Assembly (NCBI GenBank): GCA_014898425.1
Contig: RCSZ01000015.1
Coordinates: 1,724,164-1,788,163, forward strand
Reading direction: 5' to 3'
DNA: 64,000 bases
DNA from: Botryotinia globosa
Lineage: Eukaryota > Ascomycota > Leotiomycetes > Helotiales > Sclerotiniaceae
Shown here: positions 23,866 to 35,607 of the stretch, piece after piece
Layout of the letters: the number at the start of each line of letters is the position of its first letter
How positions within the stretch are numbered: the stretch's first letter is position 1
Notes under the pieces: generated by a model
Database searches by the model: none
The model's input: only the letters and a program-made list of their open reading frames with translations
What the model was told of the DNA's origin: nothing
Position numbers and translations under genes: made by a program

Positions 23866-25414
23866 TTCGATTGAGATACAATGTCGTATTGAGAAATCAA
23901 TAAGTTGTTGTTCTGAAATGATATTATGCACAATAGAGAATCAAAACTTCAACCTTGAATTTTACACAATATCTTCAGGCAAAAAATTCCAAGTCCGTCA
24001 AATGAACCAAAATAACCAAAAAGAAACTTTTCCCTTCAAGAAAAAAGAGAAAACAACTCACAACCACACCATATACCAAATCTCACCGTCTCCCTTCCCA
24101 TCTACCTCCCATCCTTCACCCCTCTGCGCCTCCCCCAAACTCCATCTGATACACTCCAGTTCGTGGCTTTGCTCACACCATTCGTTTCCTCTCCAAATCA
24201 TCTCATCTCATCTCATCCATTCCATCCATCAAACTATGAAATTCCTACCCAAACTGTTAGTATAACATTGTCTTGCATTACAACAGTTGTCCAAAAGGTT
24301 TCAGAAGTAAGATAAGAGAGAGGCACAGTATTTAATGCACCTGTCTGTGGTAAGTGATAACGAATCGAGGTATTTATATAAATCATGCGTAAAAGTGTGG
24401 AATCGAGGCTGTGTGGACATACCTAGGTATGTCTGGCCTTGGGGTAGATAGTGCTTACTGTATTTAGGTATTTGATTGATTGAATTTACGCAGTCCGGCA
24501 CGGTAGTAAGCGCTCGGTTATATCAGGGGGGTCGTACACATCTAGTTTATATGTAATTGTATGTATATATGTATATATGTATTATGTGTGATGTGCGACG
24601 TGATGTTTCATGTTATCTACATAGTTTATGATAGATACGGCTGCAAGGCTGATTTCTAGGGCTATTCTATAACTTTACCTACATACCTAGGTCCGCAATG
24701 ATACTATTATCTTATATAACTTAATCAAGTACCTAGCTACCAGTAAGGTATCAAATCAAGTGATCCTTCATCCTCAAACGACATGATCGTATACCTGCAC
24801 GAATCATGAAGAGGCCTTCAACCCTAGGAACTTTGGCCTATACTCTACCAGCATTCGTCATTACGGACCTTCTTCTGCTTGTTTCAATATCCTGCCCTCA
24901 AATTTATAAATAATTTAGTTTGTACGGCTAAGATTTTGATAACAAAAGTCATCGTTAGTTAGACCAATTATCAAGAACTTTAGATTATCAAACATGATTT
25001 ACGTTGCGTCACTTCAAATCTCCAGATGTATGAGGAACCATTATTGAGCCATATTCATCGATTCTTTCTCTGCCATTTGGACTTTTCAATTGCCCATTTA
25101 GGGATATATGTAGGTAGACCTTTGACATCATTCCAGATAAGATTCGTCCATATCCTTTTCAATGCTAGGTATTTCTTCAGCTTTCAGTCTCCGCTCTTGT
25201 TCAACCCCTCTACTATATTGTACAACATTTCCAGATATCATCTGACCAAATTCAGAAGACGTTCATGGTATTATCTTCATTGATCATTCTTCGATTGTTC
25301 GGTCTCGGTAAAGTCGTTTTGTACTCCCGACGCCATGAAATTGTAGGTTGTGGGGAATGAGCTTGCTAGATTGCATAGATCCTCTATTCATACCGAGTCA
25401 CCATTTTACTTCAC
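23866..25414. other. Intergenic region, no gene seen
   Basis: The left end holds the promoter of the small membrane protein and a strongly C/T-rich tract (about 24080-24235). The rest is AT-rich and has only short open frames without protein features. Confidence 0.5.
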
Positions 25415-26792
25415 TCAATACCATAAACTAATAAGTTCCTCACTAACAGCACTTGGAGTCAGAGCCCCCGATTCGGTGATAAGCGCGGATATCAGAGCTG
25501 GAGGCTACAAAATAGTTAGTATTATATCAAATCCAGGTAGAAAACACTTACTGTAAAGTCCACCGCATCAACAGCATCTGGTTTCGATATATCAATCTTG
25601 CCTGCCTCAAAATATTCGGATTTCTCCTCAATCTTCGGAGTTTTATCCCCTTCATCATCCTCAGTACGGAAATCAATAATCTCTTGATCAATACCAAGAT
25701 CATACTGTCCCAAAGGATATAATCGCACAAATTTGTGACTTTCCGCAGCGACATAAAATGGTTTTCCAGCAGCTTTCGCCAATAATGCGATTTGATATGT
25801 TCCTAATCTCGAAATGACTCCTCCATTTTCTACCACACCTTCGGCGCCAACAATAACTAAATCGACTTTTCCCATAGCGTATCCTACAGCACCTTCTGAT
25901 ATTGTAGCAACTGGTACACCTTTAGCTCTTAATGATGTAACCGCGGCCTTACTCTCTGCGCTCCTAGCATCATCCATAACATAAATGACGTTAAATCTAA
26001 CATTTCCACCAGTAGCTCTCGATTCCGCAGCTTTATCTAAAAGAGCTCCCACAACTCTACTTCCTCCATGAGTCAAAACCACACTTCCATCTCTAACAAA
26101 GTTTCGACCATAAGTAGCAATACTATATCTAGCCTGCTTTGCTCTAGTAACAAACAATCTTCCATTGCTCAAAAGATGCTGTCGCACGGTCTCGAAGTTT
26201 CCGGTACTTGAAGGTTTTAAAGATTGTATCATATATCTTTGAAATAGATCCGTTCCGGCAGATAATGATATGGAATTAGGAATGCGAGATTTCAAATAAT
26301 CGGACTGGGTTTTAACTAAATCGAGAGTTTCGTAAACGGTGACTGCGCGAGAGCAGGCCAGAAGTTCAATGAGCGCTTCGATTGCAGCGACTGGCATCGT
26401 AACATCGGGGTCATCGTTGAGGAGTCGATGGTAGGTTTCTACTATACTGATAGAGGGGCTGTGAGTCAGTGAGGGGCTCTTTTGAGAATTATACACAGAG
26501 AGATGTACTCGAATTGTTTTGAATCCTTCTTTTGAGGAATATTTCCTATGGAAGCCATTTTCTTTAAAGCAGGAGGATATCCAGAGAGTGCTGGTGGAGT
26601 TGTACTACGAAAGCTTTCTTCGAAAAGAGGTGTTGCTAATGAGGAGGGGAAATTTTGTTAGCAAGAGCAAGGCTGTGACGCACCACAAAATGGATTTTCG
26701 ACGGCGCAAGAGCTAATAGCTAGAGCAATGCAATGGTTGATCAAAATCGCTTTGACAATTTATAGATCTGGCATACCTGGTTCTGGATCCAT
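25415..26792 (-). CDS. gcn3: Translation initiation factor eIF2B subunit alpha
   Basis: Regulatory subunit of the eIF2B guanine-nucleotide exchange factor that senses phosphorylated eIF2 in the general amino acid control response. Exons are 26792-26777 (16 nt only: MDPEP plus one base), 26635-26509, 26446-25552 and 25504-25415, giving 375 aa. The family signature runs from DIVETYHRLLNDDPDVTMP through SVVLTHGGSRVV, GAEGVVENGGVISRLGTYQI and AAESHKFVRLYPLGQ to the C-terminal SGALTPSAVSEELISLWY. The last exon and the tiny first exon restore the expected ends with in-frame GT-AG introns. The gene looks complete. Confidence 0.92.
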
Positions 26793-27246
26793 TTTCGATG
26801 TATGTTTATCCTTTGAATGTCTGCAAGATTTCAGGTCGGTTTGTAAAGATTCCTCAAAAAACACTCGTTATATGGAATATCAATAGAGTCATGAAATTGT
26901 TTGTAAATGCAATCAAGCATTACCTGCCTACCTAGGTATCGGTATCGAAACAATGAATTCATAATTAGAGAGGGCAAGGATTATGTCAGCCAATCAGAGG
27001 TCACGTGCAGCCTTATTACCATACAACGATACATTGTGGGGAAAGAAGGCCGAACACCTAGCATCTCCTCTGATGGAGTACTAGATACATACATACTATG
27101 TAGAACTTTCAGCTCTTTCTTATCAATCATAAAGACAAACTTCGGGAACGTCAAAGAAAGGGGTTTGTCTCAACGGATTTGTTTTTCTGATAATGATATA
27201 GAAAGAGATCTCCCAGCCTAGAAATAAAACAACTCCCGTCAAAATC
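26793..27246. promoter_or_regulatory. Divergent promoter region between eIF2B-alpha and the NECAP-like gene
   Basis: The 454 bp between two divergent start codons. No defined motif is claimed. Confidence 0.5.
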
Positions 27247-28065
27247 ATGGAGACTATCGACCCCTCCACAGGTAGACCTTTACCACCCGATGCACTCCAA
27301 CGAATCCTCTTCATCGCACCTTCAGTCCACGTCTACAACATTCCACCTCTCACCTCGAATAAAGGCTACGTAGCTGCTACCTGGACTGCGGACAACAACA
27401 AACGACAAATCTTCACTGCGCGAGTCCGTATTCTCGAAACAGCTATTCCGGATAAAAATGGCGAGGAGAAAGTCAAAGCAGATATCCTGCTCGAAGATCC
27501 AAGTAACGGCCAGCTATTCGCCGCAGCTCCATACACAGTAACGGGTGTGGTAGAGCAAGTGTTGGATAGTTCACGATTTTTTGCAGTCAGAGTACAAGGA
27601 GAAGGAGGAATGAAAGCAGTTCTGGGAATAGGATTTGAAGAGAGGTCGGAAGCATTTGATTTTAGTGTGGCATTACAAGAAGTGAGAAAGACGTTGGGGA
27701 TTGAGGAACAAGGAGGTGGGAAACCTCCATCTGCGGGAATGAAGAAAGGAGACGAGAAATCGGAGGTGAAGAGGGATTTTAGTTTGAAGGAGGGGGAGAC
27801 GATTACGGTTAATATTGGAGGGAGAGGTGCGGGTAGGAGGGCACCTAAAAAGAGTGAAGAATCTGAGAAAGGGTTGGGTGGGTTTTCTTTACCTCCTCCG
27901 CCGGGTGGGGGAGGCATGGGCGCATTTTTACCGCCACCTCCAAGCGCACAGGCGATCAAGGCTCAGAAGAGATTAAGTCAGAATAATATGGAGGCACCAT
28001 CAATACCTGAACCATCTGCTGAGGAATTAGGGTTTGATGATGGAGAGTTTGGAGAGTTTCAATAG
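27247..28065 (+). CDS. NECAP-like (DUF1681) endocytic adaptor-associated protein
   Basis: Predicted clathrin-coat accessory protein that binds the AP-2 complex during endocytosis. Single exon, 272 aa. The N-terminal PH-like NECAP domain (about residues 15-175) includes RILFIAPSVHVYNIPPLTSN, GYVAATWTADN, ARVRILE and FFAVRVQGEGG. Then come a charged linker with RDFSLKEGETITVNIGG, a glycine/proline-rich stretch (GGFSLPPPPGGGGMGAFLPP) and an acidic C-terminus (FDDGEFGEFQ) that looks like an adaptor ear-binding peptide. Length and order match animal and fungal NECAPs. Function is by homology only. Confidence 0.88.
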   Translation: METIDPSTGRPLPPDALQRILFIAPSVHVYNIPPLTSNKGYVAATWTADNNKRQIFTARVRILETAIPDKNGEEKVKADILLEDPSNGQLFAAAPYTVTGVVEQVLDSSRFFAVRVQGEGGMKAVLGIGFEERSEAFDFSVALQEVRKTLGIEEQGGGKPPSAGMKKGDEKSEVKRDFSLKEGETITVNIGGRGAGRRAPKKSEESEKGLGGFSLPPPPGGGGMGAFLPPPPSAQAIKAQKRLSQNNMEAPSIPEPSAEELGFDDGEFGEFQ

Positions 28066-28932
28066 AGGACTATTGATGGACGATGATGAACGAGCTAGAA
28101 GATGGATATGGAGATTCAAGCGAGATGCCCAAGGATACGAGAGGGGAAAGAATAGGGGAATTTGGCCAAGGATTATTGGAAATTTAATCTCTCGCCAATC
28201 GAGAGCGATAGAAATCTTCAAGATCTGGTACTGACTGTGGTCTGTAGGATGTGAACTGAAGTTGATAATCGGGTGTACAAGAGGACTATTCTTTGGACCC
28301 GAACCTACAGTCTTCACAAAACATTCCAAGAAATTTCAAACAAACACATTCACCCAGCAAAACATTTCAATACTCATACTAGGACAATATCTATCTAAGG
28401 CGCATAAAGAATGGAACGGAGTTCAAAGGATCTAGATCTACAATGAAACTGGAGTTATTGTCATTTAATTAGATATCAATGAATCAACATCTCAAGAATC
28501 ATTCTTGTCCATACAATCTTCAGTAATGAGCTGATATTCATAGCACGTGTATCCATATACATACTATCTTGATCCCTCCATATAACTTGCAAGTAATAAA
28601 TTCTGCAATCCAAACTCCGTCATGTAAAATATCAATTCTATGTACGAGTACAATCCACATAAAGTACCTGTGTATGTAATGTTACAAAAGATCTCCGAAG
28701 CAAAGAATACACATATGCTATCCGATAGTAATCCAAATCTTTCAACAAGTAGAACTTTTTATCCTGATCCCCTTCTCATAATCATCGTCATCATCCTATA
28801 CAAATCAATTCCCTCTATCCCCACCCATCTATTCTTATGCATCACCCTTTTGGATCATTCATAACATCCATACATCATATACCCAACTCGAAGAAAAAAT
28901 CAACATCAACATCAAAAATTCCACAAACACCC
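28066..28932. other. Convergent intergenic region, no gene seen
   Basis: This is the 3' flank between the NECAP-like gene and the coiled-coil protein gene. Only short open frames, no motifs. Confidence 0.5.
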
Positions 28933-30692
28933 CTACCAAACCTGATCAATCTCATTCTTCTCTTTCAAAACTTCCTTTCCATGAAACTTTCCCTCCCGCT
29001 TCCCCCCACAAACCCCCTCCCACCGCTGCCTCTGCACACTCGGCAAACTTTTACTTTTTTTCTCCCTCGCCACCCCCTCTTTCCCACACAACCCTTTCTT
29101 TCCCACCCCATCAAAAAACCCCAACATCACATCATTACAACTCTTCGCGCCTCCCATCGGCGACATCCTCGCGCTCTGTTGCGGAGTCGGCGTCGTAATC
29201 GCCGTTTCAGTCGACGAATCTCCCGTTTCACCCTCTCCAGAGCCAGACCCAGAGCCCTCCCCTTCTTCTCCCATACCTATCTCATTTCCCTCCTTATCCC
29301 CACCTCTAATCTCCACGCTCCATTTCAAAGAAGACTTTCTCCTCTCCTCAGCCAAAGGCGATAATTCACATTCATCCCACCCCCTACTCAGTCTCTCCAC
29401 CTCTCCATTCTGCACATGCTGCGAGACACCAGAAGGAATTGTAGACGTAGAAACAGAAATAGAAGTAGAAGAAGAATGTTTAAAGAAATTAACCGGCGAG
29501 AAGACAGGCGCGTCCGTATTCCAAAACTCATTTGAATATTTTCTTCCCCCTACACTCGCCCTCGTATCGACAGGACAAGCACCGCGAACACTGACGCTGC
29601 CACCGGGTTGAAACGCAGGAGTGCTAGCATTCAACATTCCCCCATGAGCATAACCATGTCCATATCCATATCCATATCCACTCCCACTATATCCATAGCC
29701 AGCCTGACCAACAGCACCACCCGCCCCAACAAAACAATTCCAATACCCCCTCTGCCACTCCATCATTTCCTCATTAATCCTTCTCTGCCGCTCAATTTGC
29801 ATCCACCTCCATCTCCTCTCCTCCTCCTCCCCAATCTGCTGCAACCTCTGCATCAAAATTCTCTCCTGTCTCGTACATTCCTTAATCCGACATTTCAGCC
29901 ACGAGATTTGTTTCTTCAGTTTGCGACGAGTGGGCGCCTGCGCCTGCGAGTGCGGTGTGGCGGGCGTCGAGATAGAGGAGAGAGGAGATGTGATACCTAT
30001 CCCCACACCCTCCAACTCCGTAGCAAGGTGTATGGAAGCGAGGTTAGTTTCTGCCGCTGTGATTTTTTGTCGTAGGGAAAGGGCTTTGAAGTTTTCCCGA
30101 GAAAGGGATAGGAGAAGATAATGGTGTTCTGGGTTGAAGAGTTGGGTCTGGCATGGTTGTGGTTGAGAGATTGCAAAGGGATGATGATGTTGAGTCAACG
30201 GGAGAGCGGATAGTGGATTGATCTGGTTATGATGTACTAAAGGCGGGGCTGAGATTGGATATGCAGAGTTGAGATTTTGAGGAATCTGAGAATGCTGAAG
30301 GAGACAAGGTTGTTGAGGGGGCGGCGGCGCAAGATCTGTTACTACACTTAGGGATCTACCAATAGATTTACCACGGCATGGTGATGCGGTTTCATGATTT
30401 TCTTCCATTGCATATAATAAGTCTGCTAACAGAATTTTGCTTGCTTTCTGATGCGCTTGGGAATGATATTGCTCTTTACAAGAAAAGAAGTGAGTGACAA
30501 TATGCAAATTTAATTTTCAAACAAGTCAAATGAATGATGCTGCTGAGGGAGGATACACTGACGTTGTCTGAATAATTGGTGCAACAAGTATATAGCAATC
30601 TCCAATAAAGGAAAAGCACTAGTGATTCCGCCCAGAATCGTAGCGAATTGACTTACCGAAAGAATATAAAAAAGTCCCAGGCTATCTGGCAT
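28933..30692 (-). CDS. Uncharacterised fungal protein with hydrophobic N-terminus and coiled coil
   Basis: I do not recognise a family. The long open frame is certain; the first exon is inferred. I propose exons 30692-30563 and 30473-28933 around an 89-nt intron starting GTCAGT, giving 556 aa beginning MPDSLGLFYILS. The joined N-terminus is hydrophobic (ILGGITSAFPLLEIAIYLLH) and runs into a helical stretch, ASKILLADLLYAMEENHE. The middle has a strongly charged coiled coil (RRKLKKQISWLKCRIKE, then RQERILMQRLQQIGEEEERR) and a tyrosine/glycine-rich run (GYGYSGSGYGYGYGHGY). The C-terminal half is low-complexity, with an acidic GSGSGSGEGE stretch, and basic at the end. If the first exon is wrong, translation may begin at the ATG at 30507 or 30408. 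Confidence 0.6.
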
Positions 30693-31221
30693 ACTCACTA
30701 ACAGAGGGGTAACAGGAAAGTAAGACTAAGAGGCTTTCACGAAAATTTATGATGGACCGGCGTTGTCTCGAGATTAAAATTAGATTTCTCCGCGTCAAAT
30801 TGAACAAAGAAGCAAGAATATCACGAGGTCACTACCAATTAAGTCGAAGATGTAACATCGTTTCTTTGTTAAAGAGATCCACCCCTCGTTATAGGTCAGA
30901 ACATCCTTCTTTCAAGAGGGCCAAAAGACTCGGATCAAAAATGAAAGGGTTAAGGAATAAACCGAACTTGGTGCCTGAGTAGCTTCAAGATTCAAGAATC
31001 GTGAGGAGTGTTCTTTGTGCTTGGCATTCTGGACAAGCCTCCGTACGAGCAAAGACCAATAACAATCAAGATGTGTAATTGAAAGGCCAGGCTAATCTCC
31101 ACAGAGATCAGATAGTCTACTATTCTAGATCGATTTGTCCCATGTGAAGTCGTGGAAACCGTTCTGTACATAGCAGGATATTCCCATCACGGAAATGCCA
31201 TATAATATACTCTTACTTTGC
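30693..31221. other. Intergenic region, no gene seen
   Basis: Promoter side of the coiled-coil protein gene and 3' flank of the GT2-like gene. The short plus-strand frame here has no recognisable features. Confidence 0.5.
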
Positions 31222-33493
31222 TCAAGTAGGAGACTTGTCGTCAACAGCAACTACACCATCAATATTTGTGGCTGGCTTGGTATTGGTGTCCTTTGACTCC
31301 AAGACTGCAGTTGCTTTTGGTACTGAGGGCGCTGGCGGTTCCAATGGTTGTTCTAAAGACTGCAGTGGCTCATTTCCCGAACAAAATAAATCCCCTGCAA
31401 GCATGTAAATTCTTTCTTTCTCTGCCACTCCATTGGCACATCCTCCAATTTCGTGTCTGAAAGTCCGACTATAATCCTTGGCTTTCCATTGTAGCTCTTC
31501 GCTGTTGATATCCTCGCCGTTCCAACCAATCAATTGCATTTCAGCTATTTCGACAGGTAAATCCGACAGAAGAGTTTGCAAAGATGCTGAAATTAATGGC
31601 TGCTCTTTGTGTTTCAATGATAGATGTTCTGTTGGATTTGCCGTAAAATCTGTTGCTTCATCTGGTTCGTTCATGTATTCTTCTGGAGCTGTGTATAGTT
31701 CTGTATGAATAGTAGACAAAGCATCCCAGCTTTCGAAATGAGGATAAAGAGTCCAATAGCCACGAGCCCTTGCTAATCTAAGAACATATTCTAACCACGA
31801 CGGGTAGGTTTTGCTGACGTGTTTTTCTCCTAATGTGGCTGGTGGGGGTAAGGAATGTTCGGAAAACATCGATCTAGCTATGAAATCATGAAGTTCCACC
31901 CACTTATCTCCAAAATAAAGAGCAGCATTGCTGTTTGGAGCTTGCCATAGAAATGGACTAGGCTTTGTACTTGACGGCGGTACAAATGACGTTGAATCAT
32001 TAAGATAAGTTGATGGTAGATCAAGACTTATCCCAAGCATGTTTTTTTGACCAATTGCTCTGTTGTAAGAGTACCTATACTCTAATAGTGCAAATTTGAG
32101 GTAATGAAAGAACAGTGGAGAAAGTTCGGCTTGAGGAGAAAGAACAAGAACATGAGCGGACATAGGATCCGTAGGCCAAAACGATTCCATGAATTTGATT
32201 GAATTTTCCTCGGGAGTGAGTCCATGTTGCGGGATTCGATGGTGAAGTGTCAGGAGACTAGTCTCGTCCTGACTACGCTTTGGTGGCCACTTGAATTTCG
32301 AAAGATATTGTTTGGTAGGTTCATCGACGTCATGCGGCAATTCTATCGTCAATCGCGGTATGTTGCTGGAAAAATAATCGGCTTTCTTAAGCGATGTGAG
32401 TAACCTGATCAAAGATCCGGATTTTTGTGGTTGTGCGTGAACAACTATATCAATACTGATTTTGGTCCAGGCTATAATTGTTAGCTAAACTGCAACAGTT
32501 TCCTTCTTCAGAGATGTACTTACCACTCAATGCGGCACTATCTAATTGAACAATCCACATTAGATTTTGTTCGATGTTTTTAGGAAGCTCAATCAAGGTT
32601 CTGTCTAATGCATTGGCCCTGGTCCTAAAGGCAGAGATTAAGAAATTATCCTCATCTCCAGATGCGTCAATAAGAACAGCTTGAGGATGAACGAATGCAT
32701 TGATATGATTGAAACCTGCAGAACAACTGACTTCCATTCGAAAATCTGAGCTTTGCAGAGAATAATCTGGTCGTGCGTCTAATCGTGTTAGAATATCTAG
32801 CAAAACTTCAGGGGGAGTTCGTACCATGAAAGAAGATCTGGCAATCCTTATTGACCCCATTCACAGACTTCAATATATCCATCGGTATATCATCTCTTCC
32901 CATAAATGCAAAGTGTACATAATTTCTTTCCCTTAGTGCCATCTCGCATGCAATCGGTAACAAAGTCGAAGCGCTTTTTAAACTCGAGGCCGCAAATAAC
33001 TGAGCACTTTATTAGCTGTGAAATACCATGCTAATTTGCCAAACTAAGAACATACCACATTATTGTTGACAGGATCAGAGCCTTTGACCTTAGACATCGC
33101 ATGTAAAGTCGTCGCCAATTGATAGAATTTAATGGGGCCATTAAAGTTGTGCCCTATCTCGATCGATTCATCGTCATCTGCTTTCGAAGCTTGATTCGAA
33201 TTCAGCTGCGGAGATGGAGCTCTCGAACCAGCTTGCGCAGGAATTCCTCCATTCTGAGTATAATGTGGTCTTTGTCGCGGATTCTGAAGATCTGTCGGCA
33301 TATTCTTATAGAAGTAATAGAGACCAATTCCGACCAGCAGACCTATTATAATCTTCTTCATTGATCGCCGTTGAACATGTGGCCTTCGATGTTGCCATGC
33401 CATTCCTAATGGCGTTTTCGAGCCAGGTCTATGATCATCATCTCGTTTCCCCAATTCCACGTCACCATGGAAAAGCCTCAGTGGGGGAGGCAT
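31222..33493 (-). CDS. GT2-like glycosyltransferase, predicted type II membrane protein
   Basis: Exons are 33493-33056, 32999-32825, 32778-32524 and 32471-31222, each joined by a short GT-AG intron in frame, giving 705 aa. A basic N-terminal tail precedes one signal-anchor helix (KKIIIGLLVGIGLYYFYK, about residues 46-63), then a proline- and serine-rich stem and a large lumenal domain. The stretch VLFAASSLKSASTLLPIACE followed by VHFAFMGRDDIPMDIL and AFVHPQAVLIDASGDED resembles proteins annotated in filamentous fungi as glycosyltransferase family 2-like. SAHVLVLSPQAELSPLFFHY sits where a GT-A sugar-nucleotide site would be, but a classical DXD is not obvious. The ATG at 33514 would add seven residues. 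Donor and acceptor are unknown; the Golgi is the likely site. Confidence 0.75.
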
Positions 33494-34050
33494 TGTTATG
33501 TGCGCTTCCCACACTTGTTAAGAGAGAATAGCCATGCGAACAATTAGATTAGATTGTGGGAGTGCGAAGGTAAGGAAGGCAAGGACTTCAGTTGAATCTC
33601 CACATAAGAATATACAGATGAATAGAGAATTGCGATTCAACAGTACAAAAGATCAATGGAAGAAGTGTTCAAAAGAAGGAAATGATGGCTATGCTATGAA
33701 TGAAGTTCGTATTGATTTGACATTGTCTGAACTCTAATAAGAGAGCTCGAGTGTTAGGTTATAACATACACATAGACAACGCACGGACGTTTTGATGAGA
33801 CTTAGCGTTATCGATACTAACATTGCCGCAAACATCAAGGATTTAAAACCCATGAAATTCGCCCCTCCATGAAACATACTTATGCTTAGCCACGCTTATG
33901 TCATCTCGGTTTTCCCAGAACATTATCAAACCTTTTCAACATCGCTAAGAAGGAAAAAGAAAAAAAAGATCAACACACCTCTTCTTCATACCTACTTGAC
34001 ACAACCTCCAACATAGCAGCTTCAAAATTTGCAAAAATATTATTTTTGAA
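33494..34050. other. Intergenic region, no gene seen
   Basis: Upstream flank of the GT2-like gene. It has a purine-rich run near 33950-33970 and no credible open frame. Confidence 0.5.
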
Positions 34051-34142
34051 TGACCAGACTGGGGCACGATCCCAGGACCTTGTCCGTATTTAACAGGTTT
34101 AAATTGTTAAGGACACGTGATAACCAACTACACCATCCGGCC
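34051..34142 (-). tRNA. tRNA-Val (anticodon AAC) with an 18-nt intron
   Basis: The minus strand folds as a tRNA. The acceptor GGCCGGA pairs with TCTGGTC, with discriminator A. The D arm contains GTGTAGTTGGTTATCAC. The anticodon stem TGTCC/GGACA encloses loop TTAACAC with anticodon AAC. The T stem is CTGGG/CCCAG. An 18-nt insert (34087-34104) sits between positions 37 and 38, the normal site of eukaryotic tRNA introns. The T loop reads ATCGTGC, where TTCGATC-like is usual, so position 58 is T instead of the near-universal A. The gene may therefore be weak or non-functional. Confidence 0.75.
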
Positions 34143-35607
34143 GTTATAGATGTATGCTATTCCACGTGTTTGAATTTATATTACACATTGGTGACTCGAG
34201 ATTTTTTTTGGTCATGCACCCTCGCGCCCCAATAACATGCATGCATGCATGTATCAATTGATCAACAATAGAAAGTATAGTGTTCAAGTTTTAATTTCTC
34301 TCATTGTAAGAAGGCTCAAGGAAAGATAATTCTCTGTAAAGTCATTGTATTTTATTGATTGCTGTTTCTCTTTATCCGTTATGCGACAGGCATCATTTTC
34401 TGGGCCAAGTAGAATAAGGATGAAAGACCAAGTATCTATCGTATTGTCGAATTCGTCTACTGTGGAATTTTCTCATGATCGATGCCATTCATTTAACTGT
34501 TGCATACTATATCGATACTATCTCGATCAATCATGTTGAATCCCATCAATGCCGTTGAATTCGCCGCGGAGTTTCAACTTATCTACAATATAATCACCAG
34601 CCTTGCTGTTTAATCATGAGTAGGATGTTCAGTTGGAGAAAAAGAAATGAAAAGGATTACTTCTACTAGATGCATCTCTTGTCAATCTAAAGCTACTGAG
34701 TCTGAACCTTCACTAAACCCCATCACCAGTCTCCCATCAAACTCCATGGTGTGTACTGATCCCTCACTGAACCTCGGCGCGGGCCATCACCAGATCACAT
34801 TAGAAGTATCCGCAAGAAATTCCTCAAGAGAAACAACTAGTTTTCTCCCTCAGGAGTGGGCTATCCCTCATTCTCTGTAGCTAGCTTCAACGAGCTCTCC
34901 ATGTAGTCGTCTACAGAAGAGAATGCAGTCTCATCCGACCCACTACCGGCATTGAGCAATTTCAAGACACTATCAGATCCGACCGAGTCAAAAATATTAG
35001 TAAATTGAACCACCTTCCTTATTCGGGATCAACACTGAGCTTGCAAGCTCTCCATTCCTTGATTACCTCGATCCTGTTGGCGTTGTACTTCTTCGCTGCA
35101 AAGTTCACTTCTGGGAATGCTGAATATCACGCGATATTCGCTGATTCACTACGCGGCCCATACAGCTCGTGTACTTCGCATAGAAAAGTGAACTTGCCTA
35201 CTTGGTAGCTTGCTGGCCTCATTTCATCATTTAATGTCCCAATGCGGTATCTGAAATTATCTGATCTCTCAATCTTCAAACCTGCCGGCTAATCCACCTG
35301 AGCGATATTTAAACTATTTGTGTCGTCTCTTGAACCTTTGGAAGCTCCCACCACAAGACAATATTTCTTTCCTCAACTTTTCAATCGTTTTTTTCGAAAA
35401 CAATTCATAATTTACCTCTTTTTACTAAAGCCAACGGCAACGATCACCTTTAATATTTGCTTCTTGAATTGAGTGGGGAGATCTCCAATTAAGAATTCGT
35501 AGCACAATCAATCGCTTCACCCTTTGAATAAGCTCGAAAACTTACACCCAGAGTACTTGTATCCATCAATATTGAAATATATTGGTTAGCTAACTTGAAT
35601 AGCCAAG
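34143..35607. other. Intergenic region, no gene seen
   Basis: Contains a 16-bp self-complementary run (CATG)4 at 34236-34251. An open frame at 34647-34880 lacks protein-like features and was not called. Confidence 0.5.
34236..34251. repeat. (CATG)4 self-complementary run
   Basis: Four copies of CATG in a row form a perfect 16-bp palindrome. Chance or slippage is the simplest explanation. Confidence 0.9.

Noticed and set aside
24234..24340. Possible small secreted protein starting MKFLPKL after a C/T-rich tract
   Set aside because: The frame stops after eight codons and the only splice option gives a short basic peptide without a signal-peptide core.
29608..30121. Plus-strand open frames rich in Ser, Ile and Pro
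   Set aside because: Antisense shadows of the low-complexity region of the coiled-coil protein gene.
34647..34880. 77-codon plus-strand open frame
   Set aside because: No conserved pattern, and the composition resembles non-coding DNA; no neighbouring exon can be joined convincingly.
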